The notes under the pieces are model-generated. The model ran no database searches. It saw only the letters and a program-made list of their open reading frames with translations, and had not been told where the DNA came from. Below are positions 7,732-16,075 of a stretch of DNA of 64,000 bases, piece by piece. The first letter of the stretch is position 1, and each line of letters begins with the position of its first letter. The position numbers and the translations under genes were made by a program. Source of the stretch: a virus; the IMG/VR virus record IMGVR_UViG_3300042731_007944, positions 40,988-104,987 of that record. One strand, given 5' to 3'.

Positions 7732-8829
7732 ATGGAAGTTATTCTTGCATGTGATACAGGGACATCAGAAGATAAAGGGGCCATCATGCCCCTCGGATCA
7801 GACTTTCATCCGAAACGGATTATCTCACATTCCTTCCCTACGTTGGGAAAAATTGGGGAATTTACCGCGCTACCAGGGGATCACTTAGGCGTCTTGCGAG
7901 AGCCACATCCCTATCAAGGCGTCTACAAGGCCCGCGCCCGTGAATTTGGAGCGCGTCTGCATCGAAATTCAAACATCTATAATGATCCCGTCTATCTGCT
8001 CTATGTCTTTGGCATGGTGGCTGATCTGCTGGAAAAAGCCCATATTACAGAGAAGCAAATAGACGTGATGTTTGCGGGCTTTGGGTTCCCGGTCTCACAT
8101 AAAGAAGGACAGGCCGGGCAACTCAGATCCACGTTGCTGCATCGCGGAAAACCGTGGACAGTACAAAAACAAGACGGACGGGCCTATTCTGTCACGTTCC
8201 ACAATGTTGTGTGTGAGACGCAACCGTATTATATGGTCGTTGACCAGATTTTCACCTGGCAGCCGAACGGGACGCTGTCGGCTGAGCGTGGCAAACAGAT
8301 TTTTGCCAACGGGCCGCTATTATTCGGGGATCTTGGGTCAAACTCGAATGATTGGGAATGGGTTCCGTTGTCGCTCGCAAACTCCGAGAACGCCTGTTCG
8401 ATGGGCGGGACGTTCAATTTTTTTCCGAAACTGGCAAAGTTGGCCTATGAAAAAACCCATCAGGATTTAACAGAGTACGATCTCATGTATCAGGTGTTTC
8501 GGAAACGCCAAATCACCTTAAACGGTGTGACGTATGACTTTTCTCAGGAAATCCCGTTGCTCTATCAAGAGGCCGTCAAAGAGTTGGAGGGCGATATTGA
8601 TCTGTTTTTGCGAACCCTGAAAGAAAAGCCTCAGCCTTATGCGATGCGATTAGGCGGGGGTGGTGTCATTAATGGGGAATCGTATTTTCGACAGATCTTT
8701 TCCTCAAAATTCCCTGGCGGAGTGCAGATTGTTGAAGATGACCACGGGAAACCGGCCCCGGTCTGGTCTATCGTGCGTGGAATGGTGAAGAAAAGCGTCA
8801 TTGAGGCGCAAAAGGCAGAGGTACTATAG
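7732..8829 (+). CDS. parM: ParM-like actin-family plasmid segregation ATPase
   Basis: The start is the ATG at 7732, with AAGGAG 5 bases upstream, giving 365 residues. Actin-fold signatures are visible: phosphate-1 loop ACDTGTSEDKG (D8, G10, K15), phosphate-2 loop FGDLGSNSND (D200), and an adenosine-binding LGGGGVING (about 307-315). ParM filaments push plasmid copies apart after capture by ParR-parC. It is followed after one base by the small gene that fits ParR. The presence of an active segregation system implies a low-copy extrachromosomal state. Confidence 0.85.
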   Translation: MEVILACDTGTSEDKGAIMPLGSDFHPKRIISHSFPTLGKIGEFTALPGDHLGVLREPHPYQGVYKARAREFGARLHRNSNIYNDPVYLLYVFGMVADLLEKAHITEKQIDVMFAGFGFPVSHKEGQAGQLRSTLLHRGKPWTVQKQDGRAYSVTFHNVVCETQPYYMVVDQIFTWQPNGTLSAERGKQIFANGPLLFGDLGSNSNDWEWVPLSLANSENACSMGGTFNFFPKLAKLAYEKTHQDLTEYDLMYQVFRKRQITLNGVTYDFSQEIPLLYQEAVKELEGDIDLFLRTLKEKPQPYAMRLGGGGVINGESYFRQIFSSKFPGGVQIVEDDHGKPAPVWSIVRGMVKKSVIEAQKAEVL

Positions 8830-8830
8830 A

Positions 8831-9145
8831 ATGTCGAAAAAACCACTCACTGAAACAGGTCGGATACAGTTTGATCTCCAACCGCACCGACCTGATGATT
8901 ATGCTCGGCTGAAATATTTAGAACACCTCCGGCAAAAAGGGAAATTTGCCGATGGGATGCGGGAACTCATTGATTATAAGATGACACGTTCAACGACTGA
9001 GCAGCGGTTTGACGAGATTAAACGAATGCTTGAGATGGTGTATGAACGAATTTCGTCAGGAACCATAACGTTTACGCCACAGGAACGACAGCAACTCAAA
9101 AAGACGGTTGTCGATCTTGAGGATACGGTCACATTTGGAGTATGA
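8831..9145 (+). CDS. ParR-like adaptor of the actin segregation system
   Basis: 104 residues starting one base after the ParM stop codon. The N-terminal part has the size and pattern of a ribbon-helix-helix DNA-binding domain (a beta-like segment, then two helices), and the C-terminus is helical with a charged tail. ParR proteins bind the centromere and the filament tip. The call rests mostly on size and position. Confidence 0.55.
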   Translation: MSKKPLTETGRIQFDLQPHRPDDYARLKYLEHLRQKGKFADGMRELIDYKMTRSTTEQRFDEIKRMLEMVYERISSGTITFTPQERQQLKKTVVDLEDTVTFGV

Positions 9146-9148
9146 ACC

Positions 9149-9385
9149 ATGACACTGAACGAAAAAGAACTGAACGCCGTGCTAGCCTCAGCTTTGAAAG
9201 ATGCAAAAACGAATCAGATAACCTGGGGGCAAATTCGCACAAAGGTGTATCAACAAGTTGGACAACTCGCCCGGAAATACTATCAAATCGGGATAACGGA
9301 TTCTGAAGGCATGCACACGATAGCGCTGTTTTTCGCCCTGAACTATCAGGTAGACATGTACGAATTCATGCGCTACCTTGCATAA
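9149..9385 (+). CDS. Small hypothetical protein, 78 aa
   Basis: Begins three bases after the ParR-like stop codon and is co-directional with it. The composition is helical and mildly charged, with no recognised motif. Part of the partition operon by position. Confidence 0.5.
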   Translation: MTLNEKELNAVLASALKDAKTNQITWGQIRTKVYQQVGQLARKYYQIGITDSEGMHTIALFFALNYQVDMYEFMRYLA

Positions 9386-9400
9386 ACCGAGGGAAACATC

Positions 9401-9520
9401 ATGACATTCTCAACAGATAGCGATATCCTGCTCTCTGCGATCATACAAGAACATCGACTTCTCGCAGAACGGGATGAGCTAGAACAGGCGATGCCAAGCG
9501 ATTTTGAGGTGACGCCATGA
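9401..9520 (+). CDS. Very small hypothetical protein, 39 aa
   Basis: An ATG at 9401 preceded by GAGGGAAA opens a 39-codon frame. It ends in TGA at 9518-9520, overlapping the next start as ATGA. The overlap and ribosome site support translation. No function can be given. Confidence 0.4.
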   Translation: MTFSTDSDILLSAIIQEHRLLAERDELEQAMPSDFEVTP

Positions 9521-9792
9521 CCGCTTTCGATCTCTACTGTGAATTGCGACAGCATGACATGAGGGCGCTCTATCATGGAAAGCCCTGTCAAGTGCTGACA
9601 ATGCAATACGAAACACCGAATGAGTTGGGCATCAGCCAAGAGATGCATGACGCTTTACCGGAAGGCCGTACCACGACACTCAGGGTGCGCTATTTCAACG
9701 AATTTTTGCAGGAAGATGACGAGGCGTTGCTGTTTCTGGATGAGTTTGTGAACTGCTCCCGGACATCAATGCCCGGGCATCTATGCCGCTGA
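9517..9792 (+). CDS. Small acidic protein with 3' end replaced by a transposon
   Basis: The frame encodes 91 residues, but the last 14 come from the right end of the IS200/IS605 element. Removing 9748-11494 rejoins codon 77 to ATC AAC CCG TTA TAG, restoring an 81-residue product ending FLDEFINPL. The current protein is therefore an insertion-altered version that may still fold. No family recognised. Confidence 0.6.
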   Translation: MTAFDLYCELRQHDMRALYHGKPCQVLTMQYETPNELGISQEMHDALPEGRTTTLRVRYFNEFLQEDDEALLFLDEFVNCSRTSMPGHLCR

Positions 9793-9900
9793 CGCGGCAA
9801 GCGTCGCCAGCCCGCGACGCAATAAAACGAGAGAGGACACGTAGTCTCGATTTTCGACCAGCCCGCATTTCGGGCATTCATGCACTCGTTGCGACAGTGT
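9748..9900 (-). ncRNA. Probable TnpB omega RNA (reRNA) region and right-end hairpin
   Basis: TnpB guide RNAs derive from the 3' end of tnpB through the right end of the element. Here a hairpin with CCCGG/CCGGG stem lies at about 9757-9776, ahead of the right tip. The 5' boundary is a guess. In the present locus the guide would begin on the minus strand at 9747 (AAACTCATCC...). Confidence 0.45.
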
Positions 9901-10947
9901 TTTCCGTACTGGCTCCCCACAGACGCATACTTGTGAACTGCCTCTCGGGTTGGTCGGGATTCGACGTTTCCCTTGCTCTTTGACTTTATAGGCAACGATA
10001 TTCAGAAATAGGCCCCAGGCCGCGTCTGAAATAGAGAGGTGCAAGCCTGACGTATGACACGCACCGTTCGGCAGATACGTCCCAGTATCATCCTGTTTTG
10101 CCTTTGGACGCCTGAGCATATTTCGGATATTCAGGTTTTCGTGAATGAGATAATCCGTTTGTTTTAAGAGCGCGTTTGCTGTCTTGTGTAAAAAATCCAA
10201 CCGCTGACACTTGACGCGATAATGGGTTTTTTGGATGGCCTTCAAAAGTTTGTACCATTGCGGAGAGCGTTTCGGAGCCTTTGCAAATCGCCGTTGAAGA
10301 CGTTTCAGGCGTTGCTGTGATTTTCGGAAGGCTTTGGGATAGACGCAATGAAACCCGTTTGAGGCATAGACATAATCATTCAACCCTAAGTCAATCGCTA
10401 GAGGTGGCAAGGCGTCTTTAGGCTCTACTGATACTTCTAATTCAGTAGAGAAAGACGCAAACCACTTGCCTCCATCTTGTAAAATCGTCAGAGTTTTGAT
10501 TGTGGCCTCTTCCGGGATCGGGCGATGATACACACACTTCATGTTGCCAACTTTTGGTACATAGAATGAGTCAGAGGGACGTTGCGTATATTGCGGATAA
10601 GTAATTGACGACCACCTGCCACGTTTTTTAAACTTCGGGAACCCAGGCACGTCGCCCTGTTTAACTCGGCGGAAGAAGGCGTCAAAGGCGTTATCCAGAC
10701 GGCGTAAGACATCTTGAAGCACCTGAGAATGGACACCCTTAAACCACGGACGGGCTTTTTTAAGGAGAGGAAGTTGGCGTTTTTGTTCATACCAGGACAC
10801 AGACCGGCCTTCCTGCTCATAGACGTCCATACGTTCTTTGAGTGACCAGTTGTACACATAGCGGCACATCGAAAATTGATTCTTCAGGTTTGTCTGTTGC
10901 GCTTTTGTCGGATAAATCCTATATTTATACGCCTTACGAAGGATCAT
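9781..10947 (-). CDS. tnpB: TnpB RNA-guided nuclease of an IS200/IS605 element
   Basis: From the ATG at 10947, which overlaps the tnpA stop as ATGA, the protein has 388 residues. It starts with the typical MILRKAYKYRIYPTKAQQ. The RuvC-like catalytic acids appear intact: D186 in LAIDLGLND, E270 in LIHENLN and D368 in ENRDY. A zinc knuckle is formed by CVC (341-343) and CPKC (358-361). TnpB proteins are RNA-guided DNases that favour retention of the element at its donor site. No frameshift or stop is seen, so it may be active. Confidence 0.9.
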   Translation of the reverse strand: MILRKAYKYRIYPTKAQQTNLKNQFSMCRYVYNWSLKERMDVYEQEGRSVSWYEQKRQLPLLKKARPWFKGVHSQVLQDVLRRLDNAFDAFFRRVKQGDVPGFPKFKKRGRWSSITYPQYTQRPSDSFYVPKVGNMKCVYHRPIPEEATIKTLTILQDGGKWFASFSTELEVSVEPKDALPPLAIDLGLNDYVYASNGFHCVYPKAFRKSQQRLKRLQRRFAKAPKRSPQWYKLLKAIQKTHYRVKCQRLDFLHKTANALLKQTDYLIHENLNIRNMLRRPKAKQDDTGTYLPNGACHTSGLHLSISDAAWGLFLNIVAYKVKEQGKRRIPTNPRGSSQVCVCGEPVRKTLSQRVHECPKCGLVENRDYVSSLVLLRRGLATLAASAA

Positions 10948-11354
10948 TTGGTTTTTTGATCGGCAATATACCGCGTGACCGTCTCTTCTGAAACGTGTCC
11001 GATAGTTTCCACATACGTTGAGGGGTTCCACAGATGCCCATTCCAGAGACGTTTCTGTAACTCTGGAAATTCAAGCAAGAGGCGTCTCGCAGAAATGCCC
11101 TTCATTAATTTATACATATGCGAGGCAGAGTATTTTGGATGCCCAGACACAAACACATGTACATGATCCGGCATGACCTCCAGTGATTGGATGACAAATC
11201 CTTTTTCTTTTGCGATCTCATGTAACAGTGTCTTGAGTCTGGTATCAATGCCGTTGACCAATACCTTGCGACGATACTTGACCGTCCAAACAATGTGATA
11301 GTTCGCATTATACACGACCGTTCTGGCATAGGTAAACCGTTCCTTGTCTCGCAT
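10944..11354 (-). CDS. tnpA: IS200-type Y1 transposase TnpA
   Basis: 136 residues, the full size for this family. The HUH motif reads HVH (64-66) and the catalytic tyrosine is probably Y114 in PSTYVETIG. These enzymes cut and rejoin single-stranded DNA at subterminal hairpins. Followed by tnpB in an ATGA overlap. Intact. Confidence 0.9.
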   Translation of the reverse strand: MRDKERFTYARTVVYNANYHIVWTVKYRRKVLVNGIDTRLKTLLHEIAKEKGFVIQSLEVMPDHVHVFVSGHPKYSASHMYKLMKGISARRLLLEFPELQKRLWNGHLWNPSTYVETIGHVSEETVTRYIADQKTK

Positions 11355-11434
11355 ACAGATAGTCTAGAAAAGATAGGGAACTTTGTCAAGAAAATAAATG
11401 AATTTTATGGTGACAGATAGTCATTTTTTTAAGG

Positions 11435-11478
11435 ATAGCGATTCATCTCGGATATAAATAACCGAGGATTCTCGCTAT
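11435..11478. repeat. Left-end subterminal hairpin of the IS200/IS605 element
   Basis: ATAGCGA and TCGCTAT enclose a second stem CTCGG/CCGAG with a 10-base loop, giving a hairpin with an internal loop. It lies between tnpA and the left tip, as expected for a TnpA recognition site. Confidence 0.6.
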
Positions 11479-11527
11479 ATGATCCTAAAGTACTATCAAC
11501 CCGTTATAGCATCGCCGCGATCCAATA

Positions 11528-11959
11528 ATGACTGAACAACTTACAAAAATTTGTTCGAAATGTAAGGAACCAAAACCACTCTCTGCGTTCTACAGACAAC
11601 AGGAATGTGCCTATGGGGTTTCGCCAGAATGCAAAGAATGTCGAAGGGCATATAAACGACAACATTACCATCGACATGCGACACGTCTCAAAGCCTACGG
11701 CAGACGATATTATCAGGAACACCAGGGAATGGTTTCTCAAAAATTCAAGCGATACCGTAAGCAGCACAGCGAGAAATTCAAGGCGTATCAGCGAGAGTAT
11801 CGTGCTCGTATTCTGGAAAAAGTCATTCAGTTTCTTCGTATCATTGATACAACCACAACACTTGACGAAATCGTTGAAATTGTAGGTGTTCCGAGGACAG
11901 AAGCCAACCATGCCTTGAGAAAAGTCTCTGATCGCTTGCGAGAAAAAGTGCTATCCTAG
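11528..11959 (+). CDS. Phage-type zinc-finger protein with C-terminal helix-turn-helix-like region
   Basis: 143 residues. The N-terminus reads ICSKCKEPKPLSAFY and then CKECR, the zinc motif common in small phage proteins and in the leading part of HNH endonucleases. The middle is strongly basic. The C-terminal 50 residues resemble a helix-turn-helix (LDEIVEIVGVPRTEANHAL). It converges on, and overlaps by 9 bases, the SGNH hydrolase gene. Probably a DNA-binding protein; a nuclease role is not supported because no HNH core is seen. Confidence 0.6.
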   Translation: MTEQLTKICSKCKEPKPLSAFYRQQECAYGVSPECKECRRAYKRQHYHRHATRLKAYGRRYYQEHQGMVSQKFKRYRKQHSEKFKAYQREYRARILEKVIQFLRIIDTTTTLDEIVEIVGVPRTEANHALRKVSDRLREKVLS

Positions 11960-12733
11960 CGCCGCCGCGATCCGATCCGTCACCTTCCGAAATCCCTCTG
12001 ACGTGGGATGTAACTCATCTTTCCAGTCCTCCGGCGTCAGCGTGCCTTGCGTGTTCACCACCGTCAGCCCATCGATTGCTTGCACCGTTCGGGCATAGAG
12101 TGTTAGCAACACCCGAATCAGGTCCCGTTGATCCGCCTTCTTCGTGATGTGCGCCCGTTCTAAGGCGGGCGTGATCCACGGTTTCACGATCTGCCAGCTA
12201 AACAGGGAAAAGCCTTTGCCGGACGGATCGGGATAGTCATACGTATGGCAGATGATCCGGATATCAGGGTTCTTCGACACCTCCGGGACAACATGCGCCA
12301 GATCCTCATAATAGCCTTTGATCTTCAGCAGCCGGGCCGCCACGCGATCCCAGCGCACGCAATCCCGCCAGGGCATGCCTTTGCGGTGCGGCCACAACAA
12401 GCCGTCCAAATTCGAGACCAGATCGTTCCCGCCGCCTGAGAACAAGAGCACGTCAAACGCATACGACTCCAGCGTCCAGCGCAATTTCCAACGCTGTCCG
12501 CCGTCTAACATGTCTGAGAGCGTGTCGCCGGGCCGGGAAATATCGTAAATCGTCCAATTCCGGTCGTGTGCCTGTTTTCGCAAGTGATGGACGAGATTTG
12601 AGGCGCGGCCCCAGAACAGATACTTGCGCGGATACGAGAGCCAGCTATCACCCTCGCACAGGATGCGTTTTGCGCCACGAAAGCGGCGTTCCAGCGCGCG
12701 ATAGACGCGTTCATCTGCCGTAAAGCGTGTCAT
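11951..12733 (-). CDS. SGNH/GDSL-type hydrolase (phage-associated esterase)
   Basis: The start is taken at 12733, where the ATG overlaps the stop of the small gene upstream as ATGA; this gives 260 residues. SGNH blocks are visible: GDSW near residue 28, a glycine-asparagine block SGGGNDL near 110, and the catalytic DELHPTSEGF near 235. Members are esterases or lipases; in phages they often deacetylate surface polysaccharides. It closes the tail operon, so a virion or lysis-related role is plausible. Confidence 0.75.
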   Translation of the reverse strand: MTRFTADERVYRALERRFRGAKRILCEGDSWLSYPRKYLFWGRASNLVHHLRKQAHDRNWTIYDISRPGDTLSDMLDGGQRWKLRWTLESYAFDVLLFSGGGNDLVSNLDGLLWPHRKGMPWRDCVRWDRVAARLLKIKGYYEDLAHVVPEVSKNPDIRIICHTYDYPDPSGKGFSLFSWQIVKPWITPALERAHITKKADQRDLIRVLLTLYARTVQAIDGLTVVNTQGTLTPEDWKDELHPTSEGFRKVTDRIAAALG

Positions 12734-12822
12734 GATAGCCACCACCAAAAGAGAAACGGCAAGCAGCCGAAGACAAAGCAGCACGCAAGAAATAACAGCA
12801 TTTTAATAGTGCGCAAGGACAT
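12730..12822 (-). CDS. 30-residue hydrophobic peptide
   Basis: An ATG at 12822 with GGAGGG upstream opens a 30-codon frame that is almost entirely hydrophobic and cysteine/tryptophan-rich after six residues. It ends in TGA overlapping the hydrolase start. One membrane span is certain if it is made. A holin- or spanin-like role is only a guess. Confidence 0.45.
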   Translation of the reverse strand: MSLRTIKMLLFLACCFVFGCLPFLFWWWLS

Positions 12823-12827
12823 TGTTG

Positions 12828-14411
12828 CTACCCTCCTATCACGAAATATTGTGATTCCACCGGGAGGATTTCCGGATTCGTCACCTTATAGAGTATATCA
12901 TCCAGATAGACCGGATCGGGCGACGAGACCCCTTCTACGGCATTCAATACCGTGCCAACAGCCGTATACCCGGCCCCGACATAGAACTTTTCTGCGTAGC
13001 CGGTCGGCGCATAGGCGGGTTGCCAAAAATAGCGGCTCAGCATCGTGCCAGACGCTTCCACGCTGCCATCAATCAGGATCGACAGCGTGCCGAGGGAAAA
13101 GAGAATTTCCACCTGATGCCAGGCGTTATCATTCATCGTGGTCGTCGTGGTCAAGATGTAGCCGCCAGCCGGGTTCCAGACGTTTGTGAGTTTGATCTTC
13201 GGCGCGTTATACGGAGAGGCTGAGTCCAACGCGACACAAAGGTTGAATGCTTGTAAGATTCCGCGATTGGCGAAATACCCGCCGTTGGTTTTTACCCAGA
13301 AGGACAGGGAAAAATCGCCGTATGGCGTCAAATCGCTGCCCAATGCCGTCACAACTTCGAGATAGTCGCCTCCGGATCCCATACCGGTTGAGGCCGTTAG
13401 TTTGATGGACGAGGCCCCAGTGTGCGCGGTATCCGTGCTATGTTTGACGCCCCCGTGGGCTGTGATGGCATGCGGATCTCCGCTGGAATCGGTAAAGGTG
13501 GTACTGCCGTCTGTGGTGTCTGATTGGAGATTGAAGACCGTCACTTCCCCCGGTCCAGCAAACCCATTGATCAGGAATTTCCCGGTGCCGAGCGTGAGAT
13601 AATCCGGGGAGGCCGCCGCCATCGAGACATTGCTGAAATCGCGTGTTGCGGGCATGACGCCGAATTTAAACAGTGGCGCTTTCGGGGCATCTGGAAGCAA
13701 GAACACGGCTTTTACGGCATCTGTTACCGCCGCGAGTGCTTCTTCCTGTGCTGCGGATCCGGTAGGCGTACAGGATCCCTGTTCCGCTTCCGCTAACCCG
13801 GCAAACGCGCCTGAGAGATGTGCCCCGGCTTCGGTATGCCCTCCTTGAAATTTGGTATCCAGATCGTATTCCACCGAATTCGCCGAGGTGGTTTCATCGC
13901 CACCCTGAAGCGGGGTTCCGTGCTGAATCCAGGCGGGCGGATCATCATTCACCCCAGGATCGGGGGTGCTGCCGTACCCGAGGACAAAATAGTGATACGT
14001 CACGCCTGACGTATTTACCTCTGCCGCCGTGCCGAGCGTAAACCCGGTTGTGGAGATCGCCGTCACGCGATCTGTCTGTGGCGCTTCCTCTGCCGTGCTT
14101 TTCATCTTCGGCATTCCGTCACCTGTGACGAGATACAGGTTGCCGTCTTGCTCGCTCCAAATCCATAAGCAGAGGATTTCGGTAAAGGTCGTGATCAGAA
14201 AATCAATGGTTTGGGCGGCGCTTGCGCCTTCATAGGTACTCGTTTCCGGAATCGGGAAACTATTATACGGGGGCGTATGCCCCCCGCTCGGATAGTGTTG
14301 ATTCAGAAAGCTTTCCCAGAGCTCTTTTCCGTACCGATTTTTCGTATCCGGGTATTTTGGATGATTTTCCGCGATAATATACTCATCCGCGCTAATCAGT
14401 GTTCGTGCCAT
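12828..14411 (-). CDS. Phage tail-associated protein with C-terminal LamG/concanavalin-like domain
   Basis: 527 residues. The N-terminal half contains the repeated phrase VNTSGVTYHYFVLGYG, also present in the neighbouring 14418-14864 protein, so the two share a domain. Residues about 330-500 look like a jelly-roll LamG module (LSFWVKTNGGYFANRGI, then NDNAWHQVEILFSLG). Such modules bind carbohydrate. Position after the tail hub proteins suggests a receptor-binding or tip protein. Confidence 0.65.
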   Translation of the reverse strand: MARTLISADEYIIAENHPKYPDTKNRYGKELWESFLNQHYPSGGHTPPYNSFPIPETSTYEGASAAQTIDFLITTFTEILCLWIWSEQDGNLYLVTGDGMPKMKSTAEEAPQTDRVTAISTTGFTLGTAAEVNTSGVTYHYFVLGYGSTPDPGVNDDPPAWIQHGTPLQGGDETTSANSVEYDLDTKFQGGHTEAGAHLSGAFAGLAEAEQGSCTPTGSAAQEEALAAVTDAVKAVFLLPDAPKAPLFKFGVMPATRDFSNVSMAAASPDYLTLGTGKFLINGFAGPGEVTVFNLQSDTTDGSTTFTDSSGDPHAITAHGGVKHSTDTAHTGASSIKLTASTGMGSGGDYLEVVTALGSDLTPYGDFSLSFWVKTNGGYFANRGILQAFNLCVALDSASPYNAPKIKLTNVWNPAGGYILTTTTTMNDNAWHQVEILFSLGTLSILIDGSVEASGTMLSRYFWQPAYAPTGYAEKFYVGAGYTAVGTVLNAVEGVSSPDPVYLDDILYKVTNPEILPVESQYFVIGG

Positions 14412-14417
14412 AGCCTG

Positions 14418-14864
14418 TTATTCCACCCCTAAAATAAGATAGTCATAGGTGACGCCAGACGCATTCACCGCCGGATCGGTGCCGACTGTCAGAAACCCGA
14501 CATGCGAGATATCAGTCAGTTGATCCGCCTGAAAAGCGTTCGTGCCAATCTCCTTCGTCCCTGCCATGCCGAGTGTGCGAAAGACCGGATATTCCGTATC
14601 AGGCCGCGACACAAACGCGACAACCGCCTTCAGGCTACTATTGCTATAGCTCACAGGGTGCGCCGCATCCGTGCCCGGAAACGTCCCGGTCTCTGTGACG
14701 AGATAGCCCGAGATTTTATGACTTGAATCGTCATTATGCTCTTTGCTATACGCCGCATACCATTGTTTCATCGCGCGATTGCCAATATCTTCATTCCCTG
14801 ACGGATGATTGGCGTAATCGCGCGGTTCGTCATATTGCGCCCAGCCGAGTTCTGATGCTGCCAT
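14418..14864 (-). CDS. Phage tail protein, paralogous to the N-terminus of its neighbour
   Basis: 148 residues from the ATG at 14864, three bases after the previous stop codon. The C-terminal phrase VNASGVTYDYLILG parallels one in the 12828-14411 protein, suggesting duplication. No catalytic motif. Probably a structural tail-tip component. Confidence 0.6.
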   Translation of the reverse strand: MAASELGWAQYDEPRDYANHPSGNEDIGNRAMKQWYAAYSKEHNDDSSHKISGYLVTETGTFPGTDAAHPVSYSNSSLKAVVAFVSRPDTEYPVFRTLGMAGTKEIGTNAFQADQLTDISHVGFLTVGTDPAVNASGVTYDYLILGVE

Positions 14865-14866
14865 CG

Positions 14867-16075
14867 TTACAATGCCTCCATGTCGCGATCTCCTCCGAAC
14901 GACCCGCCATCCCCGGCGGAGCATGCCCCATCCCAGATGTCAGGTTCAGCGGTCAAGACCATGTTGAGCTTTTCCAGGATATAGGACAGCTGCCCGGCAT
15001 CAAGATCGACGTCTTTTTCTATCACTTTTCCAAACTGATTGACGAGGGGGTTTCCGGTGCTATCTCGCAAGAGCGCAGAGGAAAATACCACGCAATCGCC
15101 TTTTTCCGCCTGCATCGGTTTCATATTGATGCACGGCCAGGTCACGAGCCAGAGTGGATGCCCGAATTTCTCAACAAGCCGGGCCTGAATCGTGTGGACC
15201 GTCACGTCGCTGCGCGTCCAATCCAGCGAGAGTTCCCGCAGGCGGATCCCATACCGCGCTTGACTGAACGCATCCAGGCTATCCGCCCCGTCATCAGTGG
15301 CCCGGTAGTTGCTTCGCGCCCCTTCGCTGTAGCGCTTATCCGATTCATAGGCAACGGCATAATTACACTGCACCTGATTCACCAGATTGCGCACATACTG
15401 TGACACCCGCACCCCATCGGTTTCACGTTCGACAAAAAACGCCACAGGGCTGATCCCGGTCGTGAGACCCGTATCGAATCGCACGACAATTTTTCCGTCG
15501 CCATTGACATACCAATCCATCAAAAAGCTTGCGGCAATGGCATTTAGCCAGAACTGATAGGGGTTTTCGTCGAGCATCACCCCGGCGCACGTATACCCGA
15601 GACTCTCAGCCACGTTTCGCGCGATCGCAAAGCTTGTCGGATCAAGATTCGTGGCATCCCCCAGGAGAGCGAAAATCACATCAATCGGGTTCGTCAGGAG
15701 CGCTCCGGTGTCATCCACTGCCCCCAGACATTGCACCGTGATATTCCCCGGATCGGAGGGAAACGTCACATAGGCAATCACCCCTTGTCCTTCATAGTCG
15801 CCAGCCGTTGTGGTGGTAAAATTCGTCAATTCCGTCCCATCCCGATCAAAACAGCGGATGACATTGCCGTTCGCTTCACTCAGGATCGGATGCCCGGCCA
15901 GACAATAATCATGGCTGTTCACATTGAGACACGGCGCAGTCCAGAGCCCGGCATCTCCTGAATTTTCGGACATATCACCCCAGACCTTCGGCAAAAACGC
16001 ATTCGTTTCTCCAGGGGCGCTATAGATGTTCGTCTTTGTGAGCGTCAGGATGTCTGAGAGGGTTACATGAGACAT
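14867..16075 (-). CDS. Phage tail hub/baseplate-like structural protein
   Basis: 402 residues, beta-rich, with a middle part that suggests a tail-hub fold (the segment YVRNLVNQVQCNYAV and the flanking strands). The C-terminus ends GDGGSFGG, close to AGDGGTFGG in the protein encoded at 17075-18244. It overlaps the membrane-protein gene upstream by 13 bases. Called from position after the tape measure protein; no specific family is recognised. Confidence 0.6.
   Translation of the reverse strand: MSHVTLSDILTLTKTNIYSAPGETNAFLPKVWGDMSENSGDAGLWTAPCLNVNSHDYCLAGHPILSEANGNVIRCFDRDGTELTNFTTTTAGDYEGQGVIAYVTFPSDPGNITVQCLGAVDDTGALLTNPIDVIFALLGDATNLDPTSFAIARNVAESLGYTCAGVMLDENPYQFWLNAIAASFLMDWYVNGDGKIVVRFDTGLTTGISPVAFFVERETDGVRVSQYVRNLVNQVQCNYAVAYESDKRYSEGARSNYRATDDGADSLDAFSQARYGIRLRELSLDWTRSDVTVHTIQARLVEKFGHPLWLVTWPCINMKPMQAEKGDCVVFSSALLRDSTGNPLVNQFGKVIEKDVDLDAGQLSYILEKLNMVLTAEPDIWDGACSAGDGGSFGGDRDMEAL

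Larger units (their letters stand above)
9748..11494 (-). mobile_element. IS200/IS605-family insertion sequence with tnpA and tnpB
   Basis: The element carries a Y1 transposase and a TnpB nuclease in ATGA overlap, with imperfect hairpins near both ends. It lacks terminal inverted repeats and target duplication, as known for this family. The pentanucleotide TTGAT directly precedes the left end (minus-strand 11499-11495). The reconstructed target joins perfectly in frame within the gene at 9517, which fixes both ends. Confidence 0.85.
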
